Shown here one piece after another: positions 17,063 through 24,218 of a stretch of 48,867 nucleotides of DNA. Both the position numbers and the translations under genes were made by a program. The stretch is from NCBI GenBank assembly GCA_003220495.1, contig QHSP01000056.1, forward strand, positions 1 through 48,867. Reading direction: 5' to 3'. Under the pieces are notes generated by a model that searched no databases, had not been told where the DNA came from, and was given only the letters and a program-made list of their open reading frames with translations. Every line of letters begins with the position of its first letter. Positions within the stretch are counted from its first letter, which is position 1. The stretch comes from Candidatus Rokuibacteriota bacterium. GTDB lineage: Bacteria > Methylomirabilota > Methylomirabilia > Rokubacteriales > CSP1-6.

Positions 17063-17092
17063 TTGACAATCTCGATCGACAATGGGTATTTT
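17063..17092 (+). promoter_or_regulatory. Sigma70-type promoter upstream of the zinc-ribbon/reductase operon
   Basis: TTGACA (17063-17068, perfect -35) is separated by 18 bases from TATTTT (17087-17092, -10). Transcription would start near 17099, leaving a leader of only about eight bases before the ATG at 17107. GACAAT occurs twice, 13 bases apart, across the -35 and spacer (from 17065 and 17078), which could be an operator. This AT-rich patch contrasts with its surroundings. Confidence 0.65.
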
Positions 17093-17106
17093 CTCACGCA
17101 GCCGAG

Positions 17107-17316
17107 ATGACTACGAGGGTTGAGCAGGCGACGTCCCTTCGCTGCCCGGTCTGCCGGGCGAAGGTCGTCGTGGCTCTGCAGAACGAGGTCGTCATCCACA
17201 ACGCCATCCTGAAGGTCGACCCGCCCACCGGTCGTGTGACGGCCAAGTGCGCGCGATGTAAAGGGTGGGTCCAGGTTCCACTGAGGTACACCGGGGAGAT
17301 GACGACTCCCTCGTAA
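17107..17316 (+). CDS. Small zinc-ribbon protein
   Basis: A 69-residue protein with two CxxC knuckles, CPVC (about residues 13-16) and CARC (about 49-52), separated by beta-strand-like sequence (VVVALQNEVVIHN). This is a treble-clef or zinc-ribbon shape similar in size to Com-like or ribosome/RNA-binding ribbons. The ATG at 17107 follows the TTGACA/TATTTT promoter closely, so the message is nearly leaderless. The gene lies upstream of the sulfite reductase gene, with a strong hairpin between them. A role in regulating that operon is possible but only inferred from position. Confidence 0.65.
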   Translation: MTTRVEQATSLRCPVCRAKVVVALQNEVVIHNAILKVDPPTGRVTAKCARCKGWVQVPLRYTGEMTTPS

Positions 17317-17340
17317 GGCAAAGTCGAAACCAAGGACATG

Positions 17341-17382
17341 AGCCGGGAGGAGGGCCGAAGAAGGGTTCGCCTCCCGGCTTTT
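17341..17382 (+). terminator. 10-bp hairpin with short T-run between the zinc-ribbon and reductase genes
   Basis: AGCCGGGAGG (17341-17350) pairs perfectly with CCTCCCGGCT (17370-17379) around a 19-base loop and is followed by TTT (17380-17382), making a TTTT with the stem end. It ends 18 bases before the reductase ATG and just before its GGAGG ribosome site (17391-17395). It can be a terminator of the small gene or an attenuator controlling read-through into the reductase operon. Confidence 0.6.
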
Positions 17383-17400
17383 ACGCTTCTGGAGGTACCG

Positions 17401-19098
17401 ATGAGCGAGGCCGTGAAAGAGACGAAGGCGCAGCGGGTCGAGCGGCTCAAGCGCGAGCTGAATCCCTGGGAAGCCTATGCCGACATCCAGCGCTTCGCGC
17501 GCGAGGGCTGGGATGCCGTCCCGCCCGAGTGGCTCGGCACGTACTTCCGCTGGTGGGGGATCTATACGCAGGGCGACGGCGTCGGCGCGATCGGGGGCAA
17601 GGGCGGCGAGGGCAAGGCGGTCAGGCATCTGATGGTGCGGATCCGCATTCCGAACGGCGTGCTCGCGTCGCACCAGGTTCGGACGATCGCCGATCTCGCC
17701 GAATGGCACGGGCGCGGCCTCGCCGACATCACGGTCCGCCAGAACTTCCAGCTCCACTGGGTGACGCTCGAGGGCCTGCCGGACGTCTTCCAGGCGCTCT
17801 GGCTCCAGGGCGTGACCACCATGGGCTCGTGCGGCGACGTCACGCGCAACGTCACCGGCTGCCCGGTCGCCGGCTTCGACGCCGAGGAGCTGATCGACGC
17901 TTCGCCGCTCGTCCTCGAGGCGACCGAGCTCGTGAACGGCAACGCCGCCTTCTACAACCTGCCGAGGAAGTTCAAGGTCTCGATCTCCGGCTGCCGCACC
18001 TGGTGCACGTATCCCGAGATCAACGACATCGGCCTCACCGCGGTGCGCCACCCGGCGACCGGCGAGGTGGGCTTCGCCGTCCGCGTGGGTGGCGGACTTT
18101 CGACCGATCCCCACCTCGGGGTCAGGCTCGACGCGTTCGTGCCGCGCGCGCGCGCTCTGGCAGTCTTCCAGGCGATCGCCGAGATCTTTCGCGACTCCGA
18201 TGTGCTCCGGCAGAATCGTGAGCGCGCCCGGCTCAAGTTCCTCTTCCTCCAGCACGGCTGGACGGCCGAGCGCTTCAAGGCCGCGATCGAGGAGAGACTG
18301 GGCACTCCGCTCGCGCCGGGGGTTCCGGACGACCCGCCCGACGACGCGTATCGCGATCACGTCGGCATCCACGCGCAACGGCAGCCCGGCTACTGCTACG
18401 TCGGCGTCGTCGTGCTCCGCGGGCGCCTCACGGCGGACCAGCTGCGGGTCGCCGCCGACCTCGCCGATCGGTACGGCACGGGCGCGCTCAGGACGACCAG
18501 CATGCAGAATTTCCTGATCCCGAACGTTCGCCGCGAGAGCGCTCACACCCTGGCGCGCGAGCTCGAGGACGCCGGCTTCGCGCTCGACGCCTCGCCGTTC
18601 CGGCGCGGCACCGTCGCGTGCACGGGCTCCGAGTTCTGCAAGCTGGCGCTCACCGAGACGAAGGGCTTCGCGCGCGGGCTCGTGGAGAGCCTCGAGCAGC
18701 GCCTGCCGGGATTCGACCAGCAGCTCCGGATCAACGTCACGGGGTGCCCGAACAGCTGCGGCCAGCACTGGATCGCCGACCTCGGGATCGAGGGCAAGAA
18801 GATCAAGGTGGATGGCGCGATCGTGGACGCCTACTACTTCTGCGTCGGCGGCGCCGTCGGCAGCCATCAGGCCATCGCCCGGCCCATCGGGCTTCGGCTG
18901 CCCGCGACGGCGGTGGCCCCGGCGATCGAGCGACTCCTGCGAGCGTTCCTCGCCGAGCGCCGCTCGAACGAGAACTTCCGCCAGTACGCCGCCCGACACA
19001 CGGACGAAGAGCTGCGCGGACTCCTCGCCGGTGAGCTCGTCGAGGCGGTCGCCCGCGATGCGGCGGCCGAGCGCCCGCCCCACGGCGTCGACGGCTGA
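17401..19098 (+). CDS. Ferredoxin-type sulfite (or nitrite) reductase, siroheme/4Fe-4S
   Basis: A 565-residue assimilatory reductase that adds six electrons to sulfite (to sulfide) or nitrite (to ammonia). The 4Fe-4S/siroheme ligands are intact: Cys407 and Cys413 in CTGSEFC, Cys449 and Cys453 in GCPNSCG. Anion-site residues map to Arg113 (TVRQNFQ), Arg149 (DVTRNVTG), Lys190 and Lys192 (LPRKFK). Known sulfite reductases have Lys at the last position, while plant nitrite reductases have Asn (RKWN), which favours sulfite. The ATG at 17401 has GGAGG at the right spacing. The next genes make siroheme, its cofactor. Annotation pipelines may call it NirA. It is cytoplasmic. Confidence 0.88.
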   Translation: MSEAVKETKAQRVERLKRELNPWEAYADIQRFAREGWDAVPPEWLGTYFRWWGIYTQGDGVGAIGGKGGEGKAVRHLMVRIRIPNGVLASHQVRTIADLAEWHGRGLADITVRQNFQLHWVTLEGLPDVFQALWLQGVTTMGSCGDVTRNVTGCPVAGFDAEELIDASPLVLEATELVNGNAAFYNLPRKFKVSISGCRTWCTYPEINDIGLTAVRHPATGEVGFAVRVGGGLSTDPHLGVRLDAFVPRARALAVFQAIAEIFRDSDVLRQNRERARLKFLFLQHGWTAERFKAAIEERLGTPLAPGVPDDPPDDAYRDHVGIHAQRQPGYCYVGVVVLRGRLTADQLRVAADLADRYGTGALRTTSMQNFLIPNVRRESAHTLARELEDAGFALDASPFRRGTVACTGSEFCKLALTETKGFARGLVESLEQRLPGFDQQLRINVTGCPNSCGQHWIADLGIEGKKIKVDGAIVDAYYFCVGGAVGSHQAIARPIGLRLPATAVAPAIERLLRAFLAERRSNENFRQYAARHTDEELRGLLAGELVEAVARDAAAERPPHGVDG

Positions 19099-19099
19099 G

Positions 19100-19729
19100 A
19101 TGGGCTACTACCCGGTGCTCCTCGACCTCGCGGACCGGCGCTGCGTCATGGTCGGCGGCGGTCTCGTTGCCGAGCGACGCGTCGAGGGCCTGCTGGCGGT
19201 TGGCGCCCACGTGATCGTCATCAGCCCTCGGCTGACGCGGGCGCTCGCCGCGCTGGCCGCCGCGGGGCGCATCGAGCACGAGCCGCGCGGCTATCGCGAC
19301 GGCGATCTCGCCGGCGCCGATCTCGCGTTCGTCGCGACGGACGCGGGCGAGGTCAATGCGTCCGTCGCCCGCGAGGCGAGGGAGCGTTCGGTCTGGATCA
19401 ACGCGGCCGATGACCCCTCGCGCTGCACCTTCATTCTCCCGGCGCTCGTGCGCCGCGGCGACCTCACCGTCGCCGTCGCGACCGGCGGCTCGAGCCCCGC
19501 GCTCGCGCGCGCGATCCGCGAGGAGCTCGAGGCTTACCTGACCGACGACTACGCCACGCTCGCCTCGATCGCGGCCGAGGCCAGGCGCGAGGTGCGGGCG
19601 GCGGGAAAGCCCGTGACCGCCGAGGCCTGGCGGCGCGCGCTCGGCCCGGAGGTCCGCCGGCTCATCGTCGAGCGCGGACGCGACGACGCCAAGCATCGGC
19701 TGCTCGAGCTCCTCGGGGTCGAATCGTGA
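19100..19729 (+). CDS. Precorrin-2 dehydrogenase / sirohydrochlorin ferrochelatase (Met8/SirC-like)
   Basis: A 209-residue cytoplasmic protein matching the N-terminal half of CysG. It oxidises precorrin-2 to sirohydrochlorin with NAD+ and may insert iron to give siroheme. The nucleotide fold is seen in YPVLLDLADRRCVMVGGGLVAERR, and NAADD carries the Asp needed for both activities in Met8p and CysG. ILPALVRRGDLTVAVATGGSSPALAR is the family signature. It begins one base after the reductase stop, and its TGA overlaps the GTG of the methyltransferase gene. Together with the next gene it replaces a fused CysG. Confidence 0.9.
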   Translation: MGYYPVLLDLADRRCVMVGGGLVAERRVEGLLAVGAHVIVISPRLTRALAALAAAGRIEHEPRGYRDGDLAGADLAFVATDAGEVNASVAREARERSVWINAADDPSRCTFILPALVRRGDLTVAVATGGSSPALARAIREELEAYLTDDYATLASIAAEARREVRAAGKPVTAEAWRRALGPEVRRLIVERGRDDAKHRLLELLGVES

Positions 19730-20562
19730 GGGTCGGCACGGTCGCCCTCGTCGGGGCCGGCCCGGGGGATCCCGGCCTCATGACGGTGCGCGGCCTCGAG
19801 CTACTGCGGCGCGCTCAGGTCGTCGTGTACGACCGGCTGGTCGATCCGCGACTCCTCGACGAAGCGCCCCGCGCCCGCCGCATCTTCGCGGGCAAGGCAT
19901 CCGGGAATCACGCGCTACCGCAGGAGCAGATCAACATGCTGCTGATCACGCACGCGCGGCGGGGGCGGCGGGTCGTGCGGCTCAAGGGCGGCGATCCGTT
20001 CGTGTTCGGGCGCGGGGGCGAAGAGGCCGACGCCCTGGCGCGGGCGCGGATTCCGTTCGAGGTCGTTCCCGGCGTCAGCTCGGCGGTCGCCGTCCCCGCG
20101 TACGCGGGCATCCCGGTCACCCATCGCGGCGTCGCCTCCTCGTTCACGGTGGTGACGGGCCACGGGAGCGCCTCGGGGCGCGAGTCGAGCGTCGACTGGG
20201 CCCGGCTCGCGTGCTCCGCCGACACGCTCGTGGTGCTGATGGGGGTCGAGAGCCTCTCGCGGATCGCGCGCGAGCTGATCGCCCACGGGCGCCCGGCGGC
20301 GACACCCGTCGCCCTCGTCCGCTGGGGGACCACGAGCGCGCAGGAAACGGTGACGGGCACCCTCCGCGACATCGCGGCGCGCGCCGCCCGCGCGCGGCTC
20401 GAGCCTCCCGTCGTGATCGTGATCGGCGACGTCGTCGCGCTCCGCGATCGGCTCCAGTGGTTCGACGACAACCGCGTTCCCATTGTGCGCGCTGCAGGAC
20501 GTCGCGGGGCTGGGGCCCCGCCGTTCGAGGCGCGCTTTCAGCCCATGGAGGTCGCTCAGTGA
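19726..20562 (+). CDS. cobA: Uroporphyrinogen-III C-methyltransferase (SUMT)
   Basis: A 278-residue SAM-dependent enzyme that methylates uroporphyrinogen III twice to give precorrin-2, the first step toward siroheme (and cobalamin). Signatures: VGAGPGDPGLMTVRGLELL at the N terminus, RLKGGDPFVFGRGGEEA, and PGVSSAVAVPAYAGIPVTHR. The GTG start at 19726 forms a GTGA overlap with the preceding stop, and the next gene starts within this stop. The last 25 or so residues (from about VPIVRAAGRR) are encoded by inverted copy E of the palindromic repeat and do not belong to the conserved fold, so the natural C terminus appears to have been extended or replaced. Catalytic parts are intact. Confidence 0.92.
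   Translation: MRVGTVALVGAGPGDPGLMTVRGLELLRRAQVVVYDRLVDPRLLDEAPRARRIFAGKASGNHALPQEQINMLLITHARRGRRVVRLKGGDPFVFGRGGEEADALARARIPFEVVPGVSSAVAVPAYAGIPVTHRGVASSFTVVTGHGSASGRESSVDWARLACSADTLVVLMGVESLSRIARELIAHGRPAATPVALVRWGTTSAQETVTGTLRDIAARAARARLEPPVVIVIGDVVALRDRLQWFDDNRVPIVRAAGRRGAGAPPFEARFQPMEVAQ
20487..20535 (-). repeat. 49-base palindromic repeat, copy E, inside the 3' end of cobA
   Basis: Read on the minus strand, this is the same element as copies A-C: GCGCGCCTCGAAC, then the core GGCGGGGCCCCAGCCCCGCG, ending in GCGCGC. Here it is translated as part of the CobA tail (residues about 254-270), unlike the other copies, which are intergenic. Confidence 0.8.
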
Positions 20563-21518
20563 ACGTTCGACTGCCAGCGCCCATCGGCATCCTCGACGAG
20601 CATCCGGAGTGGTCGGCCCGGCTCATCGCCGAGCTCGAGCATCGGCGGCTGCCGTACGAGAAGATCGACCATTCGAACCACGGGTTCGATCCGCGCGATC
20701 GGGTGGCGCGCTATTCGGTCATCGTCAATCGCACGAGCCCCTCATCGCACCGGCGCGGCCACGGGAGCGTCCTGTTCTACACCGAGGCGCTCCTCGCCCA
20801 CTGGGAGTCGCTGGGCGTACCCGTGATCAATCCCGTTCGCGCCTACCGCTTCGAGAAGTCGAAGGCCCTCCAGATCGGGCTCTTCGAGCGCCTCGGCATC
20901 GCCTATCCGCGAACGATCGTCGTGAACCACCGCGATCAGGTTCTCAAGGCGAGCGGCGAGCTGCGCTTCCCGATTCTCATCAAACCGAACATCGGCGGCT
21001 CGGGCGCGCTCATCGAGCGATTCGACTCGCGCGCGGATCTCGACGCGCGCGCGGCCGCGCTCGACTTCGGCCCGGATGGGACCGCGCTGGTCCAGGAGTT
21101 CGTCGAGTCGCAGGACGGCGCAATCGTGCGGGTCGAGGTGCTGGACGGCCGCTATCTGTACGCGATCCGGATCGTGCGGCCCGCGTCCGACTTCAACCTC
21201 TGCCCGGCCGACATCTGCCGGCTCCCCGAGACGCCACCGAGCGCCGATCTCGGCGCCTGTCCCGTCGAGGCCAAGCCCGGGCTCCAGGTGACCCGCTACG
21301 ACCCCCCGCCGGCCGTCGTCGAACAGGCGCGCGCCCTCGCGCGCGGCGCGTCGATCGACGTGGGCGGCGTCGAATATCTCGTCGGCCGTGACGACGGCCG
21401 GGTCTACTTCTACGACGTCAACGCCACGTCCAACTTCGTCGCCAACGCGCCGACGGTGCTCGGGTTCGATCCGTTCCCGCAGTTCGCGGACTACATCGTC
21501 CGGGTGGCGGCCCGCTGA
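20559..21518 (+). CDS. ATP-grasp (RimK/glutathione synthetase-like) ligase in a siroheme/sulfite reductase operon
   Basis: A 319-residue ATP-grasp protein. The nucleotide-binding core is visible: ALQIGLFERLGIAYPRTIVV, FPILIKPNIGGSGALIERF (glycine loop), ALVQEFVES (adenine-contacting strand), and the metal-binding end RVYFYDVNATSNF. ATP-grasp enzymes join a carboxylate to an amine, thiol or other nucleophile through an acyl-phosphate. A Cys-rich patch (NLCPADICRLPE) sits between the lid and the last domain. The GTG at 20559 overlaps the cobA TGA (GTGA), so it is the last gene of the operon. I do not recognise a characterised subfamily; the operon suggests a role linked to sulfur, nitrogen or siroheme metabolism, but the substrate is unknown. 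Confidence 0.82.
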   Translation: MNVRLPAPIGILDEHPEWSARLIAELEHRRLPYEKIDHSNHGFDPRDRVARYSVIVNRTSPSSHRRGHGSVLFYTEALLAHWESLGVPVINPVRAYRFEKSKALQIGLFERLGIAYPRTIVVNHRDQVLKASGELRFPILIKPNIGGSGALIERFDSRADLDARAAALDFGPDGTALVQEFVESQDGAIVRVEVLDGRYLYAIRIVRPASDFNLCPADICRLPETPPSADLGACPVEAKPGLQVTRYDPPPAVVEQARALARGASIDVGGVEYLVGRDDGRVYFYDVNATSNFVANAPTVLGFDPFPQFADYIVRVAAR

Positions 21519-21531
21519 CGCCGAAGCCGCG

Positions 21532-21543
21532 CTGACGCGTCAG
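21532..21543. terminator. Palindrome between convergent ATP-grasp and cyclase genes
   Basis: CTGACGCGTCAG is a perfect 12-base self-palindrome in the 21-base gap between two convergent stops and includes the stop codon of the minus-strand gene. There is no T-run. It may be a weak bidirectional terminator or coincidence. Confidence 0.25.
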
Positions 21544-22478
21544 GGCGCCAGCGCGATCGCCCGCAGCGGCGAGCCGCTGGCGCCCTGGATCCTCAGCGGG
21601 GTCAGGATCAGCAGCGCGACGTACGCCTTCGCGTCGGCGAGTGGCTCGAGGTTGGCGTTCTCCACGATGTAGATGCCGCTGTCGGCGAGCAGCATCATGT
21701 GAACGCTGAAGAGCTCCTTGCCGTACGCGGCCGGGCGCTTCTCGAACGTCGCGGTGTCGTCGCCCGCGAGCCGCACGCCCTTGTCGATGATCCAGCGCGC
21801 GCCGTCCCGGCCCGGCCCGGGAGACTGCTCGCCGAGATACTTCCCGTTGTCCTTGGCGAAGTACTGGCCCCAGCCCGTGCGGATCATCACCGAATCGCCC
21901 TTGCGCACTTCTACGCCCTGAGCCTTCGACGTCTGCTCGAGGTGCGCGCCGGTGATCTCGAAGCCGGGCGGAAGCGGGTCTGGACGGCCACTCGCCATCT
22001 GCCGCGCGACGTCCAGGAGGACCACGCGGTTCACCATCAGGTCGGCCGGGAAGCTGTCGATCCCGAGATTCGCCCCGATGCCGGCCGGCGTGGACGTCGC
22101 GGCGACTGCATCGACCCCGCCGTGGAGCTTGAGGTCGCGCCCGATGTGGCCGATCGCGTCGATGGTCGGCGCGCCGTGCTGGCCGCTGAAGTACATGATG
22201 TCCGACGCCCAGGACACGCGGCTGCCCGGCGCCTGACCGAAGATCTCGTGCGTCATCTTGTGGGTCCGGTTGAGCGCGAACGAGTAGGGCGGGTTGAGGC
22301 TGAGCACGGGCGACTGCTCGTTCCACGTGAAGGAGAGGTCGAACATCCGCGCGCCCTTCACGGTCCGGATCAGCTCGTCGGCCGAGGGACGGCTCTGCGC
22401 CGTCGCCGCGCCCGCGAACGCCGCGACACCGAGGGTTACCGCCGAGCCGAGCCACCGCCGCCGCGACACGTCGTTCAT
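21540..22478 (-). CDS. Cyclase-family (kynurenine formamidase-like) hydrolase with TAT signal
   Basis: A 312-residue exported protein. The N terminus MNDVSRRRWLGSAVTLG followed by a hydrophobic stretch and ATAQS is a twin-arginine signal peptide, so the folded, probably metal-bearing enzyme goes to the periplasm. The body is the cyclase/arylformamidase fold. The metal motif normally written HxGTHxDxPxH reads HGAPTIDAIGH, keeping two His and the Asp but with Thr in place of the middle His. Members hydrolyse amide or lactone-like bonds; the substrate is unknown. The ATG at 22478 has AGGAGG seven bases upstream. It is divergent from the acyl-CoA ligase, with repeat copy D in between. Confidence 0.82.
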   Translation of the reverse strand: MNDVSRRRWLGSAVTLGVAAFAGAATAQSRPSADELIRTVKGARMFDLSFTWNEQSPVLSLNPPYSFALNRTHKMTHEIFGQAPGSRVSWASDIMYFSGQHGAPTIDAIGHIGRDLKLHGGVDAVAATSTPAGIGANLGIDSFPADLMVNRVVLLDVARQMASGRPDPLPPGFEITGAHLEQTSKAQGVEVRKGDSVMIRTGWGQYFAKDNGKYLGEQSPGPGRDGARWIIDKGVRLAGDDTATFEKRPAAYGKELFSVHMMLLADSGIYIVENANLEPLADAKAYVALLILTPLRIQGASGSPLRAIALAP

Positions 22479-22496
22479 GCGCTCCTCCTGACATAC

Positions 22497-22542
22497 GCGC
22501 GTGTCGGCCGGCAGGGCCCAGCCCCGACGGCCGGCAGCGCGC
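22497..22542 (+). repeat. Palindromic intergenic repeat, copy D (degenerate)
   Basis: GCGCGTGTCGG at the left, a shortened core (GCAGGGCCCAGCCCCGACGG) and a GCAGCGCGC end. It is three bases shorter than the other copies but has the same order of parts and the same ATAC left flank as copy C. It lies between the divergent cyclase and ligase genes. Confidence 0.7.
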
Positions 22543-22634
22543 GGGCGAGAGTTCGCAGGGAGCGTAAGCGGCGCGCCCATCCGGCGCAAGTGGTCATGGG
22601 GTAAACTTGCGCAAGCCCGTTCGAAGGAGCGCAC

Positions 22635-24218
22635 ATGAGCGAGTTTCGCCACGTCTATCGCACCGAGCTCTCTCCGGTGAGCTTCCTCACCCGGAGCGCG
22701 TACGTCTTCCCCGACAAGACCGCCGTCGTCCACGGCGCGCGGCGGTACACCTACCGGCAGCTCGAGGAGCGGGTGAATCGGCTCGCCTCGGCGCTGCGCG
22801 CCGCGGGTCTCGACAAGCACGACCGCGTGGCCTTTCTCTGCCCGAACATTCCCCCGATGCTCGAGGCGCACTACGGCGTGCCGGCCGCGGGGGGCGTGCT
22901 CGTCGCGATCAACACGCGGCTCAGCTCGGACGAGATCGGCTACATCCTCGACCATTCGGGCGCCAAGTTCCTCTTCGTCGACGCCGAGCTCGAGCCGCTC
23001 GTGAAGCCGCTCCCGCTGGCCGGTCTGCGCGTCGTGCGCGTGGACGACACCGGCACCGCGGGCGATCCGTACGAGGACTTTCTCGCGGGCGGCTCGCCGG
23101 CGCCGGTCGAGAGCTGGCTCGAGGACGAGGAAGAGATGCTCGCGATCAACTACACCTCGGGCACCACGGGCCGGCCCAAGGGCGTCATGTATTCGCACCG
23201 CGGCGCCTGGGTCAACGCGCTCGGCGAGGTGCTCGAGTCACAGATGGGCTTCGACACGCGCTACCTCTGGACCTTGCCGATGTTCCACTGCAACGGCTGG
23301 TGCTTCACGTGGGGCGTGACGGCGGTCGGCGGCACCCACATTTGCCTGCGCCGGGTCGAGTCCGGGCGCATCTGGGAGATGATCGACAAGGAAGGCGTGA
23401 CGCACTACAACGGCGCGCCGACCGTCCACATCAGTGTGGTCAACGATCCCAAGGGGCACAAGCTCGCGCGGCCGGTCACGGTGTGCGTCGCGGGGGCCCC
23501 GCCCTCGCCGACCTTGCTCGGCCGGCTCAAGGAGCTCGGCTTCCGGCCCGTGCACGTCTACGGGCTCACCGAGACGTACGGGCCGCACACGGTGTGCGCG
23601 TGGCACGAGGAGTGGGACGCGCTGCCGCTCGACGAGCAGTCGCGGCTGGCCGCCCGCCAGGGCCAGGGCTACGCGATCTTCGACCTGGTGCGCGTGGTCG
23701 ACGGCAACATGCGCGACGTGCCGCGCGACGCCGAGGCGCTCGGTGAAGTCATCATGCGGGGCAACAACGCGGCGATGGGCTATTTCCGGCAGCCCGAGGC
23801 GACCGCCGAGGCGTTCCGCGGCGGCTGGTTCCACTCCGGCGACATCGCGGTGTGGCACCCCGACGGCTACGTCGAGCTTCGCGACCGGAAGAAGGACATC
23901 ATCATCTCGGGCGGCGAGAACATCTCGACGATCGAGGTCGAGCAATGCGTCGCCCGGCACCCCGCCGTGCTCGAGTGCGCGGTCGTCGCGATCCCCGACG
24001 ACAAGTGGGGCGAACGGCCCAAGGCGTTCGTCACCTTGAAGCCGGGACAGAACGCGACGGCGCCGGAGATCATCGAGTTCTGCCGCCAGCACCTCGCGCA
24101 CTTCAAGTGCCCGGCGGCGGTCGAGTTCGGCGACCTGCCGAAGACGTCGACCGGCAAGGTCCAGAAGTTCGTGCTTCGCGACAAGGAGTGGAAGGGCCGG
24201 GAGAAGCGGATCAACTAG
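22635..24218 (+). CDS. AMP-forming acyl-CoA synthetase (fatty acyl-CoA ligase)
   Basis: A 527-residue ligase that activates a carboxylic acid with ATP and CoA. The ATP-binding motif YTSGTTGRPKGVMYSHRG, the GLTETYGPHT adenylate motif, SGDIAVWHPDGY, and the hinge DRKKDIIISGGENIS are all intact, as is the C-terminal catalytic Lys in LPKTSTGKVQKF. MFHCNGWCFTWGV is typical of the medium/long-chain and methylmercaptopropionate (DmdB-like) ligase group. Chain-length preference cannot be read from sequence. The ATG at 22635 has AAGGAG upstream. The luciferase-like gene starts at the very next base after the stop, giving a tight operon. Confidence 0.9.
   Translation: MSEFRHVYRTELSPVSFLTRSAYVFPDKTAVVHGARRYTYRQLEERVNRLASALRAAGLDKHDRVAFLCPNIPPMLEAHYGVPAAGGVLVAINTRLSSDEIGYILDHSGAKFLFVDAELEPLVKPLPLAGLRVVRVDDTGTAGDPYEDFLAGGSPAPVESWLEDEEEMLAINYTSGTTGRPKGVMYSHRGAWVNALGEVLESQMGFDTRYLWTLPMFHCNGWCFTWGVTAVGGTHICLRRVESGRIWEMIDKEGVTHYNGAPTVHISVVNDPKGHKLARPVTVCVAGAPPSPTLLGRLKELGFRPVHVYGLTETYGPHTVCAWHEEWDALPLDEQSRLAARQGQGYAIFDLVRVVDGNMRDVPRDAEALGEVIMRGNNAAMGYFRQPEATAEAFRGGWFHSGDIAVWHPDGYVELRDRKKDIIISGGENISTIEVEQCVARHPAVLECAVVAIPDDKWGERPKAFVTLKPGQNATAPEIIEFCRQHLAHFKCPAAVEFGDLPKTSTGKVQKFVLRDKEWKGREKRIN

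Noticed and set aside
17315-17382. Resemblance to a cyclic-dinucleotide (GEMM) riboswitch before the reductase gene
   Set aside because: GGCAAA, CGAAA and GGAC occur in the right order, but the required first stem and the GCAAAGCC strand are missing. Kept only as an unclassified hairpin leader.
16978-19083. Apparent 700-residue N-terminal extension of PrpE on the minus strand
   Set aside because: It lies entirely antisense to the sulfite reductase gene. PrpE has a strong ribosome site and normal length from 16977.
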